Part shown: positions 51,145 to 60,269 of the stretch, one piece after another | How positions within the stretch are numbered: the stretch's first letter is position 1 | How the letters are laid out: each line of letters begins with the position of its first letter | NCBI RefSeq assembly: GCF_000299935.1 | Contig: NZ_AMRL01000005.1 | Coordinates: 62,001 to 126,000 of the forward strand | From: Oceanibaculum indicum P24 | GTDB lineage: Bacteria; Pseudomonadota; Alphaproteobacteria; Oceanibaculales; Oceanibaculaceae | Reading direction: 5' to 3' | DNA: 64,000 nucleotides | Notes under the pieces: generated by a model | Seen by the model: only the letters and a program-made list of their open reading frames with translations | What the model was told of the DNA's origin: nothing | Databases searched by the model: none | Made by a program: the position numbers and the translations under genes

Positions 51145-52764
51145 TTACGCGGTCTTGAAGGTGAGCGTCCGCACGTCCGGCATGCGGTGGAACCAGAACT
51201 CGTAACCCTCCACGCCCGGGCGCATGGCGGTGTCGAGATAGGGCTGGTAGAGCGGGATGCGCGGCACGTCGTCGAACGCCTTGGCGATCATCCGCTTGAT
51301 CTTCGGGGCGTAGTCCGGGTTGTCCATCGGCATGTGCAGCGTCTCGTTGATGAGCTGCATCATCTCCGCATCGTCATAGTTCGACGCATTGAACAGGTTG
51401 CCCTTCACATAGGCCCAGAAGAAGTAATAGTCCGGCGTGTTCAGCCAGCCGCCGAAATTGTCCAGCAGCAGCGGCAGCTTCTTCTCGACCAGCGCCACGG
51501 TGCGCCAGTTGGCGCCCGGGATCTTGTCGATGGTCGCCTTGATGCCGATCTTCGCCAGCCCTTCCTGGATCAGCAGGGCCGTCGGCTCGCCCCAGGAGGC
51601 GGTACCGAGGTCAAAGGACAGCGGCACCTCGAAGCCATCCTTGTAGGGCGTCTGGGCCAGCAGTTCCTTCGCCTTGTCGTAGTCGGTGGTGTAGGGGAAG
51701 GGCTGCGGCCAGGCGATATCCGTCGGCTCCATGCTGGCGCCGCCCCACATCTTGGCGCCGCGCTCATAGGCGGCGTTCTTGTGGATTTCCTCATAGGGCA
51801 CCGCATAGGCGATGGCCTGGCGTACCAGCTTGTTCTTGAACGGCTCGAAGATCAGGTTCGGGCACAGCACATGCAGGCAGTTCTCGATCGGCGTGCCGAC
51901 CACCTTCACGCTCTTCAGTGCCGCCAGCTCCTTCGCGTCCTTCGCCGGAATGTCGTGCGACAGATGCACGTCGCCGCGCTCGATCAGCGCCCGGCGGGTC
52001 GCCTGCGAGGGAATCTCGCGCACGATGATGCGCTTGGCGGCGGGCAGCGGGCCGCCCTTCCAGGCGTCGTTGCGGCTATAGACCAGCTGCTGGCCCGGGT
52101 CCCAGCGTTCCACCTTGTAGGCGCCGGAACCGGCCGGGTTGCGGTGCAGATACTCCATCGCCCACGGGTCCTTCTCCGTGGCGTTCGCCTTGGCGACCTT
52201 GGAATTGATGATGAAGGGTACCGGCACGGCAAGGTCGGGCAGCGTCAGCTTCGACTGGCGCAGGAAGTTGATCTTGAAGGTCTTGGCATCGACCACCTCG
52301 AACTGCTCCGGCTTTTCCAGCGAGCCGGCCTTCATCTGCACGGTCGGGAAGCCACCGACGGAGACGGCGCGGTCGAGCGACCATTTCACGTCTTCCGCCG
52401 TCACCGGGCTGCCATCCCAGAAGGTGGCATCCTTCAGCTTGAAGGTGACGGAGTTGCCGTCCGGCGCGATCTCCCAGCTTTCCGCCAGCTCGCCTTCCAG
52501 CTTGGAATAATCGTAGCTGAGCGAGCCGTCCGGCATGGTCTTGGTGCCGAAGGTCAGCAGCCGGTCATAGCAGTTCACCGAGACCTGATAGCTTGGCCGG
52601 TTGGTGCCGGTGCGATGCAGGTCCAGGCTGTTGATCGTGCTGCCGATCACCACGACCAGCGTGTCGGCGGCGGCAGCGGAGGCGGGCAGGACCTTGAGGA
52701 AGGGCAGCATGCCGGCGCCGAGAGCGACGCTGGTGCCGGCCTTGAGGAAGTCTCTCCGGTTCAT
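51145..52764 (-). CDS. ABC transporter substrate-binding protein, family 5 (dipeptide/oligopeptide type)
   Basis: 539 residues. N-terminal signal with NRRDFLKAG (twin-arginine type) and hydrophobic ALGAGMLPFLKVLP, cleavage expected near ASAAA, so a periplasmic protein. Family-5 landmarks: LDLHRTGTNRPSYQVSVNCYDRL, GELAESWEIAPDGNSVTFKLKDATFWDGSPVTAEDVKWSLDRAV, and VRQAIAYAVPYEEI. C-terminal PDVRTLTFKTA. First gene of the operon; ATG at 52764 has AAGGATAA. Cargo could be a peptide, but because the last gene is an allophanate-type amidase, a urea-like or amide ligand is possible. That is inference. Confidence 0.93.
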   Translation of the reverse strand: MNRRDFLKAGTSVALGAGMLPFLKVLPASAAAADTLVVVIGSTINSLDLHRTGTNRPSYQVSVNCYDRLLTFGTKTMPDGSLSYDYSKLEGELAESWEIAPDGNSVTFKLKDATFWDGSPVTAEDVKWSLDRAVSVGGFPTVQMKAGSLEKPEQFEVVDAKTFKINFLRQSKLTLPDLAVPVPFIINSKVAKANATEKDPWAMEYLHRNPAGSGAYKVERWDPGQQLVYSRNDAWKGGPLPAAKRIIVREIPSQATRRALIERGDVHLSHDIPAKDAKELAALKSVKVVGTPIENCLHVLCPNLIFEPFKNKLVRQAIAYAVPYEEIHKNAAYERGAKMWGGASMEPTDIAWPQPFPYTTDYDKAKELLAQTPYKDGFEVPLSFDLGTASWGEPTALLIQEGLAKIGIKATIDKIPGANWRTVALVEKKLPLLLDNFGGWLNTPDYYFFWAYVKGNLFNASNYDDAEMMQLINETLHMPMDNPDYAPKIKRMIAKAFDDVPRIPLYQPYLDTAMRPGVEGYEFWFHRMPDVRTLTFKTA

Positions 52765-52794
52765 GGCGGGTTATCCTTCGACAGTGGAACTGCC

Positions 52795-52810
52795 AAAGTG
52801 CATGCACTTT
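52795..52810. promoter_or_regulatory. Perfect 16-bp palindrome, candidate operator of the ABC/amidase operon
   Basis: AAAGTGCATGCACTTT, its own reverse complement, lies 30 bases upstream of the binding-protein ATG. GntR/FCD proteins bind short palindromes like this near start codons. The regulator gene is in the same operon, so autoregulation would follow. No second copy was noticed elsewhere in the window. Confidence 0.65.
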
Positions 52811-52885
52811 CCGGGCCAGTCGGTTACTTCAAATTTATGTCATTTAATTCAATGTATTATCTGTCTTGATCAGAAGCCTTTGGAT

Positions 52886-52935
52886 TCTCCAAAAACTGGA
52901 GAGATCAAAAAATAGGCGATGCAATTTTATTGCAT
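52886..52935. promoter_or_regulatory. AT-rich segment with two hairpins upstream of the operon
   Basis: TCTCCA-5-TGGAGA at 52886-52902 and ATGCAAT-3-ATTGCAT at 52919-52935. Both lie in an unusually AT-rich stretch (about 52825-52945) between the ABC operon start and the DUF983 stop. They may be extra operator sites, or the end of an undetected transcript. No gene is seen in this 287-base gap. Confidence 0.4.
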
Positions 52936-53051
52936 AAAAATTGGACACAGATATGGCCGCGAATATCGGGCATCAAAAACGCATCGGCCCGGGATGTGCC
53001 CCAGGCCGATGGAAAACGGTTCAGCGATGGTCGGGATCGGCGGGTGCCGCG

Positions 53052-53438
53052 TCAGCTCCGCTCGGAGCCTTCCGCCTTCAGCGCCCACATCAGCGACAGG
53101 ACAGCGCCCTTGCAGCGCGGCAGCAACAGCAGGGTCAGCGCCAGCGTGATCACCGACCAGCCGATGCCCTGCAGCCAGATATCGGGCTGGTAGGCACGCT
53201 CCAGCCACAGCATCGGCGGCATGACGAGATGGGCGACGATGAAGACCGTCAGCCACGGCGGCATGTCGTCGGCACGGAAATGGCCATAGGCCTCGCCGCA
53301 ATGGCTGCAGGCGGGCGTCACCTTCAGGTAGGCATGCAGCAGGCCAGGCGTGCCGCATTTCGGACATCGGCGCTGCAGGCCGCGCCACAGCACGGTCGGC
53401 AGGGACGGAGGAAGGCGCAGGGCGTTCACGGCTTTCAT
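53052..53438 (-). CDS. DUF983 family protein
   Basis: 128 residues. Near the N-terminus LQRRCPKCGTPGLLHAYLKV and then ACSHCGEAYG give a four-cysteine zinc-finger-like unit; two membrane segments follow (about 62-79 and 91-108). This matches DUF983, common in alphaproteobacteria, often near cytochrome-oxidase assembly genes; function unproven. ATG at 53438. It has no close partner here; the fused ABC exporter starts far upstream on the same strand, with 103 bases between the exporter stop and this start region. Confidence 0.88.
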   Translation of the reverse strand: MKAVNALRLPPSLPTVLWRGLQRRCPKCGTPGLLHAYLKVTPACSHCGEAYGHFRADDMPPWLTVFIVAHLVMPPMLWLERAYQPDIWLQGIGWSVITLALTLLLLPRCKGAVLSLMWALKAEGSERS

Positions 53439-53541
53439 GTCGCTGTTGTCCGGTGTTCCGTAAGGCTAGCCGCTAACATGGCAGCAGGCGAGGCTTTTGC
53501 CATCCTCCCGCAGGCATGGTGCGGCGCTATGCCTCAAGCCG

Positions 53542-56500
53542 TCACTCCGCCGCACTCCTGTCCGCCGCCGAGGCGAGCTGCCGCCCGACCAGCCGGGCAT
53601 AGAGCCCACCCTGTGCCAGCAGCTCCGCATGGTGGCCGGTTTCGACGACACGGCCCTGGTCCAGCACGACGATGCGGTCGGCGCCGCGCACGGTGGACAG
53701 CCGGTGCGCGATGACGATGGTGGTTCGGCCCTGCTGCAGCCGGTCCAGCGCCGCGCGCACCGCCTGCTCGTTCACCGCGTCCAGATGCGAGGTGGCCTCG
53801 TCCAGCACCAGCACCGGCGCGTCTTTCAGGAAGGCGCGGGCGATGGCGACACGCTGGCGCTGTCCGCCGGACAGGCTGGTGCCGCGTTCGCCGACCCTGG
53901 TCGCCAGCCCATCGGGCAGGGCCTCCACCAGATCGGTGAGGGAGGCGTTGCGCACTGCCGCCTCGATATCCGTAGCACTGGCATCGGGCCGGGCGAGGCG
54001 GATATTGGCCTCCAGCGTGTCGTTGAACAGGTAGGTGTCCTGCGCCACCAGCGCGATGCGGGTGCGCAGATCGTCCAGCTTCCAGCGCCGCAGATCCTGG
54101 CCGTCCAGTACGATGCGGCCGGATTCCGGGTCCCAGAAGCGCATCAGCAGTTGCGCCAGCGTGGTCTTGCCGGCACCTGACGGGCCGACCAGCGCCACCG
54201 TCTCGCCCGGCTGTGCGTGGAAGCTGACGCCGGTCAGTGCCGGACGGCTGGTTCCGGGGTAGCGGAAGCCGACTTCCTCCAGCACCAGATCGGCGCCCTG
54301 CGCGCCTTCTGCCCGCGCGACCTCCACACCGGGGCCGTCTTCCACCACAGGCTTTTCCTGCTCCACCGCATGGATACGCCGTGTGGCGCCCAACGTGTCG
54401 GCAAGCTGCCGGCCGATCTGCGCGATCTCGGATACCGGAAGGAAGGCGGCCAGCGCCAGCAGGGTCAGCAGCGGCAGATGGCCGGCATCGATGGCGCCAA
54501 TGGAAGCCAGATAGGCCCCGGTGACGACGATGGCGAGGCCGCCAAGTCCGGTCAGCACCTCCAGCAGGCTGTGCTGCGCCGTCAGCTCGCGGAAGAACGG
54601 CATGCGCAGATGCATGTGATGCTCGGTCAGCCGGTCGAGCGCATCGCCGCGCGTCCGTTCCTGCCGGTTGGCGACGATCTCGCCCAGCCCCTGCACGGTA
54701 TCGACGGCATGCGCGGCCAGCTCGCCGGCGGCTTCCCGCGCGCGCGATCCCAGCCGGTCCACGCGGCGGCGCATCAGCCAGGGGCTCAACCCCACCGCCA
54801 GCAGGAAGGGCAGCAGCACGAGCGCCAGTAGCGGGTCCTGGCCGGCCAGCACCGCCAGCACGACGGCGGGCACCAGCACGGCGACGACGGCGGGGGTGAT
54901 GGTGTGGGCGAAGAAGTACTCCACCAGTTCGATATCATGGGTGGCGATGCCCATCAGGTCGCCGGTGCGGCGGCGCACCAGATAGGCCGGCGCCAGCTTG
55001 TCCAGCTTGTTGAACATGGCGATGCGCATCTCCGCCAGCAGCCGGAAGGCGACATCGTGCGCCAGCCAGGATTCCGCCCAGTGCAGGATGCCGGCCAGCG
55101 GTGCCGTCACGAACAGCCAGGGCAGCAGGTGCCCGAAAGGCTGGCCGTTCTTCAGTGCCAGCACGATCAGCGCGCTGACCACGCCGACGCCGATGAAGGC
55201 GGCGACCCGGGTGACGCCGAAGATGAAGGTCAGCGCCATCTTGCCGCGCCATGGGGTGATCAGCCGCATCAGGATGACGATCAGCTGGCCCCAGCCCAGC
55301 CCCTCGGCGGCGACGATGCCCTCGGTCGGCCCGACGGCCTGTCCGGTGGGAAGATCGGCAGCAGCCTGCGCCGGCGCATCGGTCTTCGCCGCACCGTCCA
55401 GCAGCGGCGCATCCTGCCGGCGTTCGGCATCCTTCGCCTGCTCGGCCATGAGGGCCGCATAGACGCCGCCCTTTTCCATCAGCGCGGCGTGGTTGCCTTC
55501 CTCCGCCACTCTGCCCTCATCCAGCACCAGAATGCGGTCGCAGCCGATGATGCTGGACAGGCGGTGCGCCAGCACCAGCGTGGTGCGGCCCTGCATCAGC
55601 CGGTCCAGCGCCTGCTGGATGACCGCCTCATTCTCGGCATCGATGGCCGACAGCGCCTCATCCAGGATCAGGATCGGGGCGTCGCGCAGGATGGCGCGGG
55701 CAATGGCCACGCGCTGGCGCTGGCCGCCGGACAGCTTGATGCCCTTCTCGCCGATCAGCGTGTCATAGCCCTGCGGCAGCCCCATGATGAAATCGTGGAT
55801 GTTGGCCGCTTTCGCCGCCTCGATCATGGCGTCCCGGTCGGCGTCGGGGCGGCCCAGCAGGATATTCTCGCCAATCGTGCCGTGGAACAGATAGGCGTCC
55901 TGATGCACGACGGCGATGCGGCTGCGGATATCGGCGAAGGGAATCTGCCGCAGGTCGGTGCCGCCGATGCGGATATGGCCCCGGTCGGGATCGAAGAAGC
56001 GCAGCAGCAGCCGCACGATGGAGGATTTGCCGACGCCGGACGGGCCGACGATGCCGACCCGCTCGCCCGGCTTTACGGAGAAGCTGAGGCCATCATGGGT
56101 CAGCCGCCGGCTGCCCGGATAGGCGAAGGCGACATCCTCGAAGCTGATGGAAGGCTCCAGCGCGGCAGGCGCAGGACCGGTCGCGTCAGGCACCGGCGGC
56201 TGGGCGTCGAAGATGCGATAGACACCCTGCGCCGCCGACAGCCCGACCATGCCCTCATGCAGCACGGTGCGCAGATCGCGCATCGGGCGGAACATCTCAA
56301 TGCCGGTCATCAGGATCATCAGCAGCGCGGTCAGCTCCATGGCGCCGGCCTCCACGCGGAAGGCGCCCAGCGCCAGCGCCGCCGCCGCGCCCAGCGCGAT
56401 GGAGGTATCGGTGATGCCACGTGCCAGCGTGTTGGTCGCCAGCACCCACATGGTGGAGCGGAACAGATCGCGCGCCTTCACCGCCAGCAACTCGGCGCGC

Positions 56501-57147
56501 GGGCGGCTCTGCCCGAAGGCCTTCAGCGTGGCGAGGCCCTGGATCGAATCCAGCAGTTCGGAGGCGAAGGCCGAATAGGCACGCTGCCGGTCGCGTGCCT
56601 TGCGGGTGTCAAGCTTGTGCCAGGCCGCCGGGGCGAACAGCGCCAGCAGGGCAAAGCCCAGCATGATCAGCGCCACCGGTAGGTCCAGCCAGGCGACGAA
56701 GCCGAAGATCAGGAAAGGGGTGAGGGCGGAGACCAGCAGCTGCGGGATGTACTTGCCGAAATAGGTCTCCAGCTGCTCCACACTGTCGATCAGGGTCAGC
56801 GCCAGGTCGCCGGAGCGCTGCTGGCCGACATAGGCCGGCCCCAGTGCCGCGATCTTGTCGTAGATGGCGCGTCGCAGCTTCGCCTGCACACGGGCGGCGG
56901 TTTCGTGTGCGACCATGATGCGCCATTGCTCGAAGAAGCCGCGCAGGATCATGGCCAATCCGACCAGCACCGCCGGCAGCAGGATTTCCTGCAGCGTCGC
57001 GCCCTGGAACACCCTGGCGATCAGCCAGCCCAGCAAGGCAAGGCGCGCGATGCCGAGGGCGACTGCCATGAGGCCGATGGCAACGGCACCGGCGATGCGC
57101 CAGCGCACACCCTCGGTATAGGCCCACAGGCGCATCTCAAAATGCAT
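53542..57147 (-). CDS. Fused two-unit ABC exporter, CydD-CydC-like
   Basis: 1201 residues containing two complete half-transporters. Unit 1: TM domain about 1-320, NBD about 340-580 (Walker A GPSGVGKSS, signature LSGGQRQRVAIA, Walker B LILDEALSAID). Unit 2: TM domain about 635-930, NBD about 960-1190 (Walker A GPSGAGKTT, signature LSGGQRQRVAIA, Walker B LVLDEATSHLD). Both catalytic Glu residues are present. Features such as YFGKYIPQLLVSALTPFLI and the MRDL helix recall CydD; unit 2 recalls CydC. CydDC exports cysteine/glutathione for cytochrome bd assembly; no cydAB is in the window. Multidrug export is the main alternative. CGGAG 6 bases before the ATG supports this start. Confidence 0.85.
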   Translation of the reverse strand: MHFEMRLWAYTEGVRWRIAGAVAIGLMAVALGIARLALLGWLIARVFQGATLQEILLPAVLVGLAMILRGFFEQWRIMVAHETAARVQAKLRRAIYDKIAALGPAYVGQQRSGDLALTLIDSVEQLETYFGKYIPQLLVSALTPFLIFGFVAWLDLPVALIMLGFALLALFAPAAWHKLDTRKARDRQRAYSAFASELLDSIQGLATLKAFGQSRPRAELLAVKARDLFRSTMWVLATNTLARGITDTSIALGAAAALALGAFRVEAGAMELTALLMILMTGIEMFRPMRDLRTVLHEGMVGLSAAQGVYRIFDAQPPVPDATGPAPAALEPSISFEDVAFAYPGSRRLTHDGLSFSVKPGERVGIVGPSGVGKSSIVRLLLRFFDPDRGHIRIGGTDLRQIPFADIRSRIAVVHQDAYLFHGTIGENILLGRPDADRDAMIEAAKAANIHDFIMGLPQGYDTLIGEKGIKLSGGQRQRVAIARAILRDAPILILDEALSAIDAENEAVIQQALDRLMQGRTTLVLAHRLSSIIGCDRILVLDEGRVAEEGNHAALMEKGGVYAALMAEQAKDAERRQDAPLLDGAAKTDAPAQAAADLPTGQAVGPTEGIVAAEGLGWGQLIVILMRLITPWRGKMALTFIFGVTRVAAFIGVGVVSALIVLALKNGQPFGHLLPWLFVTAPLAGILHWAESWLAHDVAFRLLAEMRIAMFNKLDKLAPAYLVRRRTGDLMGIATHDIELVEYFFAHTITPAVVAVLVPAVVLAVLAGQDPLLALVLLPFLLAVGLSPWLMRRRVDRLGSRAREAAGELAAHAVDTVQGLGEIVANRQERTRGDALDRLTEHHMHLRMPFFRELTAQHSLLEVLTGLGGLAIVVTGAYLASIGAIDAGHLPLLTLLALAAFLPVSEIAQIGRQLADTLGATRRIHAVEQEKPVVEDGPGVEVARAEGAQGADLVLEEVGFRYPGTSRPALTGVSFHAQPGETVALVGPSGAGKTTLAQLLMRFWDPESGRIVLDGQDLRRWKLDDLRTRIALVAQDTYLFNDTLEANIRLARPDASATDIEAAVRNASLTDLVEALPDGLATRVGERGTSLSGGQRQRVAIARAFLKDAPVLVLDEATSHLDAVNEQAVRAALDRLQQGRTTIVIAHRLSTVRGADRIVVLDQGRVVETGHHAELLAQGGLYARLVGRQLASAADRSAAE

Positions 57148-57272
57148 GTCGAACTCCGCTTTCGCTGCAACTGGATCGCAACAGCTTATCGCATGCGCAC
57201 AGTCAGAACAGCCTGCATGACGGGATAGGGGCGATACGCCCCTGTAACAGCCGGAGATCGGTAACGGCTAGC

Positions 57273-57653
57273 TTAGCGGATCAGCGGGATCACCAGGCTG
57301 GCCAGCCACAGCGAGACGGCGCCGCCGGCGCTGTAGCGCGCATAGCGCTGGTAGATGTCACGCAAGGTGCTGCCGATCACCTTCTGGCGGCGGCTTTCCG
57401 GCAGCGGATGGGTCTTGCCCAGCAGCAGCCACGTCTCGGTGCGGCGGTAGTCGGTGCTGGCCGCCGCCATGGCGCGATAGGCGAGGATGGCGGCCATGAT
57501 GATCATGGTCGCCGCCCCGACCTTGAGGGACAGGGTGACATCGAAGCTGAAGGCGATCATGAGGGTGCCAACCGCCAGCAGGGCGAAGGCCGTGCCCCGG
57601 CGCACCGAAATTTCCGCGCAATCCTTTATACGGTCCATGAACAGCCACCCCAT
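57273..57653 (-). CDS. Small two-TM membrane protein of unknown function
   Basis: 126 residues. Two hydrophobic segments (about 20-38 and 42-62) after the motif DRIKDCAEISVRRGTAF, then a hydrophilic middle (STDYRRTETWLLLG) and a terminal hydrophobic stretch (GAVSLWLASLVIPL). I do not recognise the family; it has the look of an alphaproteobacterial conserved hypothetical. ATG at 57638 follows GGGGTGG and may be the true start. It lies between the ABC exporter and the YggT gene, all on the minus strand. Confidence 0.65.
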   Translation of the reverse strand: MGWLFMDRIKDCAEISVRRGTAFALLAVGTLMIAFSFDVTLSLKVGAATMIIMAAILAYRAMAAASTDYRRTETWLLLGKTHPLPESRRQKVIGSTLRDIYQRYARYSAGGAVSLWLASLVIPLIR

Positions 57654-57720
57654 CTTCAGGTGACGGTCAATATCAGAACTTCATAATCTGAATGTGCGCA
57701 AACCGTTGCGCAAGAGGGAT

Positions 57721-58044
57721 TCAGCTGGCTGACTGCAGGCCCAGGCTGGGGGCAAGGCCGTAATAGCCCAGCACCGCCCAATAGACGAAGCGGATGACCA
57801 GCAGCCAGAAGATGGCTACCAGCGGCAGCAGCCCGCGTGTGACGAAATCGGGGGTGATCGCGCCCGCAGCGTTCAGGACGGGATCGGTCAGCCGGCAGAA
57901 GGCCCGCCAGATATAGTTGTGCCAGTCGGGGGACACGAACAGCCCCAGCAGCATGCGGCCCAGCAGCGTATAGATCAGGGCGGCGATGATGTAGTTGGGG
58001 ATATGGAAGTACCAATAGTCCCAGAACGGATTGCCGGAGATCAT
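57721..58044 (-). CDS. YggT-family membrane protein
   Basis: 107 residues with two to three membrane segments. YggT landmarks: FHIPNYIIAALIYTLLGRMLLGLF, then WRAFCRLTDPVLNAAGAI, and a second helix LLPLVAIFWLLVIRFVYWAVL. The family affects osmotic or potassium handling and, in plants, haem/thylakoid assembly; the role here is unknown. ATG at 58044 has AGGAC before it. Spacing of 68 bases separates it from the small membrane protein. Confidence 0.87.
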   Translation of the reverse strand: MISGNPFWDYWYFHIPNYIIAALIYTLLGRMLLGLFVSPDWHNYIWRAFCRLTDPVLNAAGAITPDFVTRGLLPLVAIFWLLVIRFVYWAVLGYYGLAPSLGLQSAS

Positions 58045-58098
58045 GCTGTTTTTTTGTCCTGAATGACGTTTCCTGCCGGGACAAAGCCTAGCAAAGCG

Positions 58099-58135
58099 GA
58101 AAAGAAAAGGGCAGGGCCATGCGGCCCTGCCCAGT
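58099..58135 (-). terminator. Rho-independent terminator after the symporter gene
   Basis: Perfect 10-base arms GGGCAGGGCC and GGCCCTGCCC with loop ATGC. On the minus strand it runs into TTTTCTTTT. It lies about 24 bases after the symporter stop. Confidence 0.93.
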
Positions 58136-58155
58136 TTCGTTCCGGAAGAGGCCTT

Positions 58156-59910
58156 TTAGGCCTTTTCCTCCATCAGGGTCTGACCCCTCGGGATGCGGAT
58201 CGAGTCGATGAAATCCTGCATCTCCCTGGATGGCGGCGGCGTCATCATGCTGACGATGATGGTCGCCAGGAAGCCCGTCGGGATACCGAACAGGCCCGCC
58301 GAGATGTTGGAGACACCGAACCACAGCGGCATGCCGAAATACTTCGTCCCCACCAGGTAGAACAGGGTGAAGCCGAAGCCGACAAGCATACCGGCGATGG
58401 CGCCTTCCTTCGTGCAGCGTTTCCACCACACACCCAGCACCAGCACGGGGAACAACCCGGCCGCCGCCAGCGAGAAGGCCCAGGCGACAAGTGCCAGGAT
58501 GCCACCCGGTCTTGTCGAAGCGACCGCCGCTGCCAGGATCGCGACCACAACCAGCAGGATGCGGGCGACGACCAGACGCTTGGCCGTGGAGGCCTGCGGA
58601 TCGATCATGCGGTAGTAGATATCGTGGCTGAGCGCGTTGGCGATGGCCAGCAGCAGGCCGTCCGCAGTGGACAGCGCGGCTGCCAGACCGCCGGCGGCGA
58701 CCAGACCCGCGATCACGTAGGGCAGGCCGGCGATTTCCGGGGTCGCGATCACGATCACGTCCGGATTGATCTTCAGTTCGGCGAACTGAAGGATGCCGTC
58801 CTTGTTGGCGTCGGCGATGGTGACAAGGCCGATGTCGGAGTAGATCTTCACCCAGTTCGGCAGTTCGGCGATGGTCGCACCGATGACGTTGGTGAAGATT
58901 TCGTACTTCGCGAAGGCGGCATAGGCCGGCGCCGTGAAATACAGCAGGAAGATGAACAGCAGGCTCCAGCCGACCGACTTGCGGGCATCACGGACGCTGG
59001 GCGTCGTGAAGAACCGCATCAGCACGTGCGGCAGGGAGGCCGTACCGACCATCAGACACAGGATCAGCGCGAAGAAGTTCAGCGGATCGAAGGTCGTAAA
59101 TGGCATCACGTGTGCCTGGGCACCCGCGAGGGCCGGCTTCGTCTGCTCCAGCTCGGTGATGCGCTGCAGGATTTCGCCATACATCAGCTGCGGGATCGGA
59201 ATGCCCGTGGTCTGGGCCGACAGGATAACGACCGGCACCAGGTAGGCGATGATCAGCACGATGTACTGTGCGACCTGCGTCCAGGTAACCGCCCGCATGC
59301 CGCCCATCATCGAGCAGACCAGAATGCCGATCAGACCCACGAACACGGCGATCTCGAAGGAGATGCCGAGGAAGCGCGAGGCGATCGTGCCGACACCCAC
59401 CACCTGACCGACAATGTAGGTGAAGGAGCAGGCAAACAGCACCAGAATGCCGATCGACCGGGCGAAGTTGCCGCCGAAACGCGCACCCAGGAAGTCGGGC
59501 ACGGTATAGGCGCCGAACTTGCGCAGGTATGGTGCGATCAGCACCGCCACCAGCACATAGCCGCCGGTCCAGCCCAGCACGAAGGCAAGGCCGTCATAGC
59601 CGCGGGCATACAGGCCGCCCGCCATGGCGATGAAGGATGCGGCGCTCATCCAGTCCGCGGCGGTCGCCATGCCGTTGTAGAGCGGCGGCACGCGGCGTCC
59701 GGCGACGTAGTATTCGGACACCTGCATGGTCCGCGACAGGATGCCGATGCCGGCATAGACCGCGATCGTGAAGAACACGAACAGATAGCCGATGATCTTG
59801 TTCGGGACGCCCAGCTGCTCAAGGATCGCGAGCAGGATGACGAAGCCCAGGAAGCCGCCGGTATAGACACCGTAGATGCGGCCAAGGTTGGAAATGAAAT
59901 CCCCTTTCAT
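58156..59910 (-). CDS. Sodium:solute symporter, VC_2705/ActP-like
   Basis: 584 residues, about 13-14 membrane segments. SSF core segments include GRRVPPLYNGMATAADWMSAASFIAMAGGLYARG, the VGQVVGVGTIASRF region, FFALILCLMVGTASLPHVLMRF, and LAAALSTADGLLLAIANALSHD, the SSF signature. It resembles acetate permease ActP, but the paired DUF4212 gene marks the VC_2705 subfamily. Transports a small monocarboxylate with sodium; the substrate is not certain. ATG at 59910 follows GGGGGAC. A strong terminator follows. Confidence 0.93.
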   Translation of the reverse strand: MKGDFISNLGRIYGVYTGGFLGFVILLAILEQLGVPNKIIGYLFVFFTIAVYAGIGILSRTMQVSEYYVAGRRVPPLYNGMATAADWMSAASFIAMAGGLYARGYDGLAFVLGWTGGYVLVAVLIAPYLRKFGAYTVPDFLGARFGGNFARSIGILVLFACSFTYIVGQVVGVGTIASRFLGISFEIAVFVGLIGILVCSMMGGMRAVTWTQVAQYIVLIIAYLVPVVILSAQTTGIPIPQLMYGEILQRITELEQTKPALAGAQAHVMPFTTFDPLNFFALILCLMVGTASLPHVLMRFFTTPSVRDARKSVGWSLLFIFLLYFTAPAYAAFAKYEIFTNVIGATIAELPNWVKIYSDIGLVTIADANKDGILQFAELKINPDVIVIATPEIAGLPYVIAGLVAAGGLAAALSTADGLLLAIANALSHDIYYRMIDPQASTAKRLVVARILLVVVAILAAAVASTRPGGILALVAWAFSLAAAGLFPVLVLGVWWKRCTKEGAIAGMLVGFGFTLFYLVGTKYFGMPLWFGVSNISAGLFGIPTGFLATIIVSMMTPPPSREMQDFIDSIRIPRGQTLMEEKA

Positions 59911-59924
59911 GGCATGTCCCCCGC

Positions 59925-60197
59925 TCAGTCTTCAGCGACGCCGCATTCCTCATCGATCTGGTTCTGCTTGGCCGAATACCAGAAGATGAGGACGACGAAG
60001 GCAATGAGCGAACCCTGCGCGGCCATGTAGAAGCCGAGCGGGAAGCCGATGAAGTTGATTTCGTTCAGCGCACTGACGAAGAAGTGCACGACGAAGCTGA
60101 AAAAGAACCAGATGGCCAATGTGACCCACATCAGCGACTTGGTCCGTTGCCAGTGCTCCACCGCCTTTTCGGGTGAAGTCGAGGAATCGCTAGACAT
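59925..60197 (-). CDS. DUF4212 small membrane protein, symporter partner
   Basis: 90 residues, two membrane segments (about 22-42 and 54-74). Hallmarks are EKAVEHWQRTKSLMWVTLAIWFFFSFVVHF and LNEINFIGFPLGFYMAAQGS, the DUF4212/putative solute:sodium symporter small-subunit pattern. It is the companion of the VC_2705-type permease, 14 bases downstream. GGAGGGAG precedes the ATG at 60197. C-terminal EECGVAED is cytoplasmic or periplasmic. Confidence 0.93.
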   Translation of the reverse strand: MSSDSSTSPEKAVEHWQRTKSLMWVTLAIWFFFSFVVHFFVSALNEINFIGFPLGFYMAAQGSLIAFVVLIFWYSAKQNQIDEECGVAED

Positions 60198-60269
60198 TTC
60201 GAATACGTCTCCCTCCTGTTTGCCGGGCGGCTGATTTTTTGTTTATTTCCGCCCCAAATGACCCTTTTA

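Noticed and set aside
49468-52869. A 1133-codon open frame opposite the ABC transporter genes
   Set aside because: Same reason: composition of the complement strand of a GC-rich operon, no domain, and the minus strand encodes a complete transporter.
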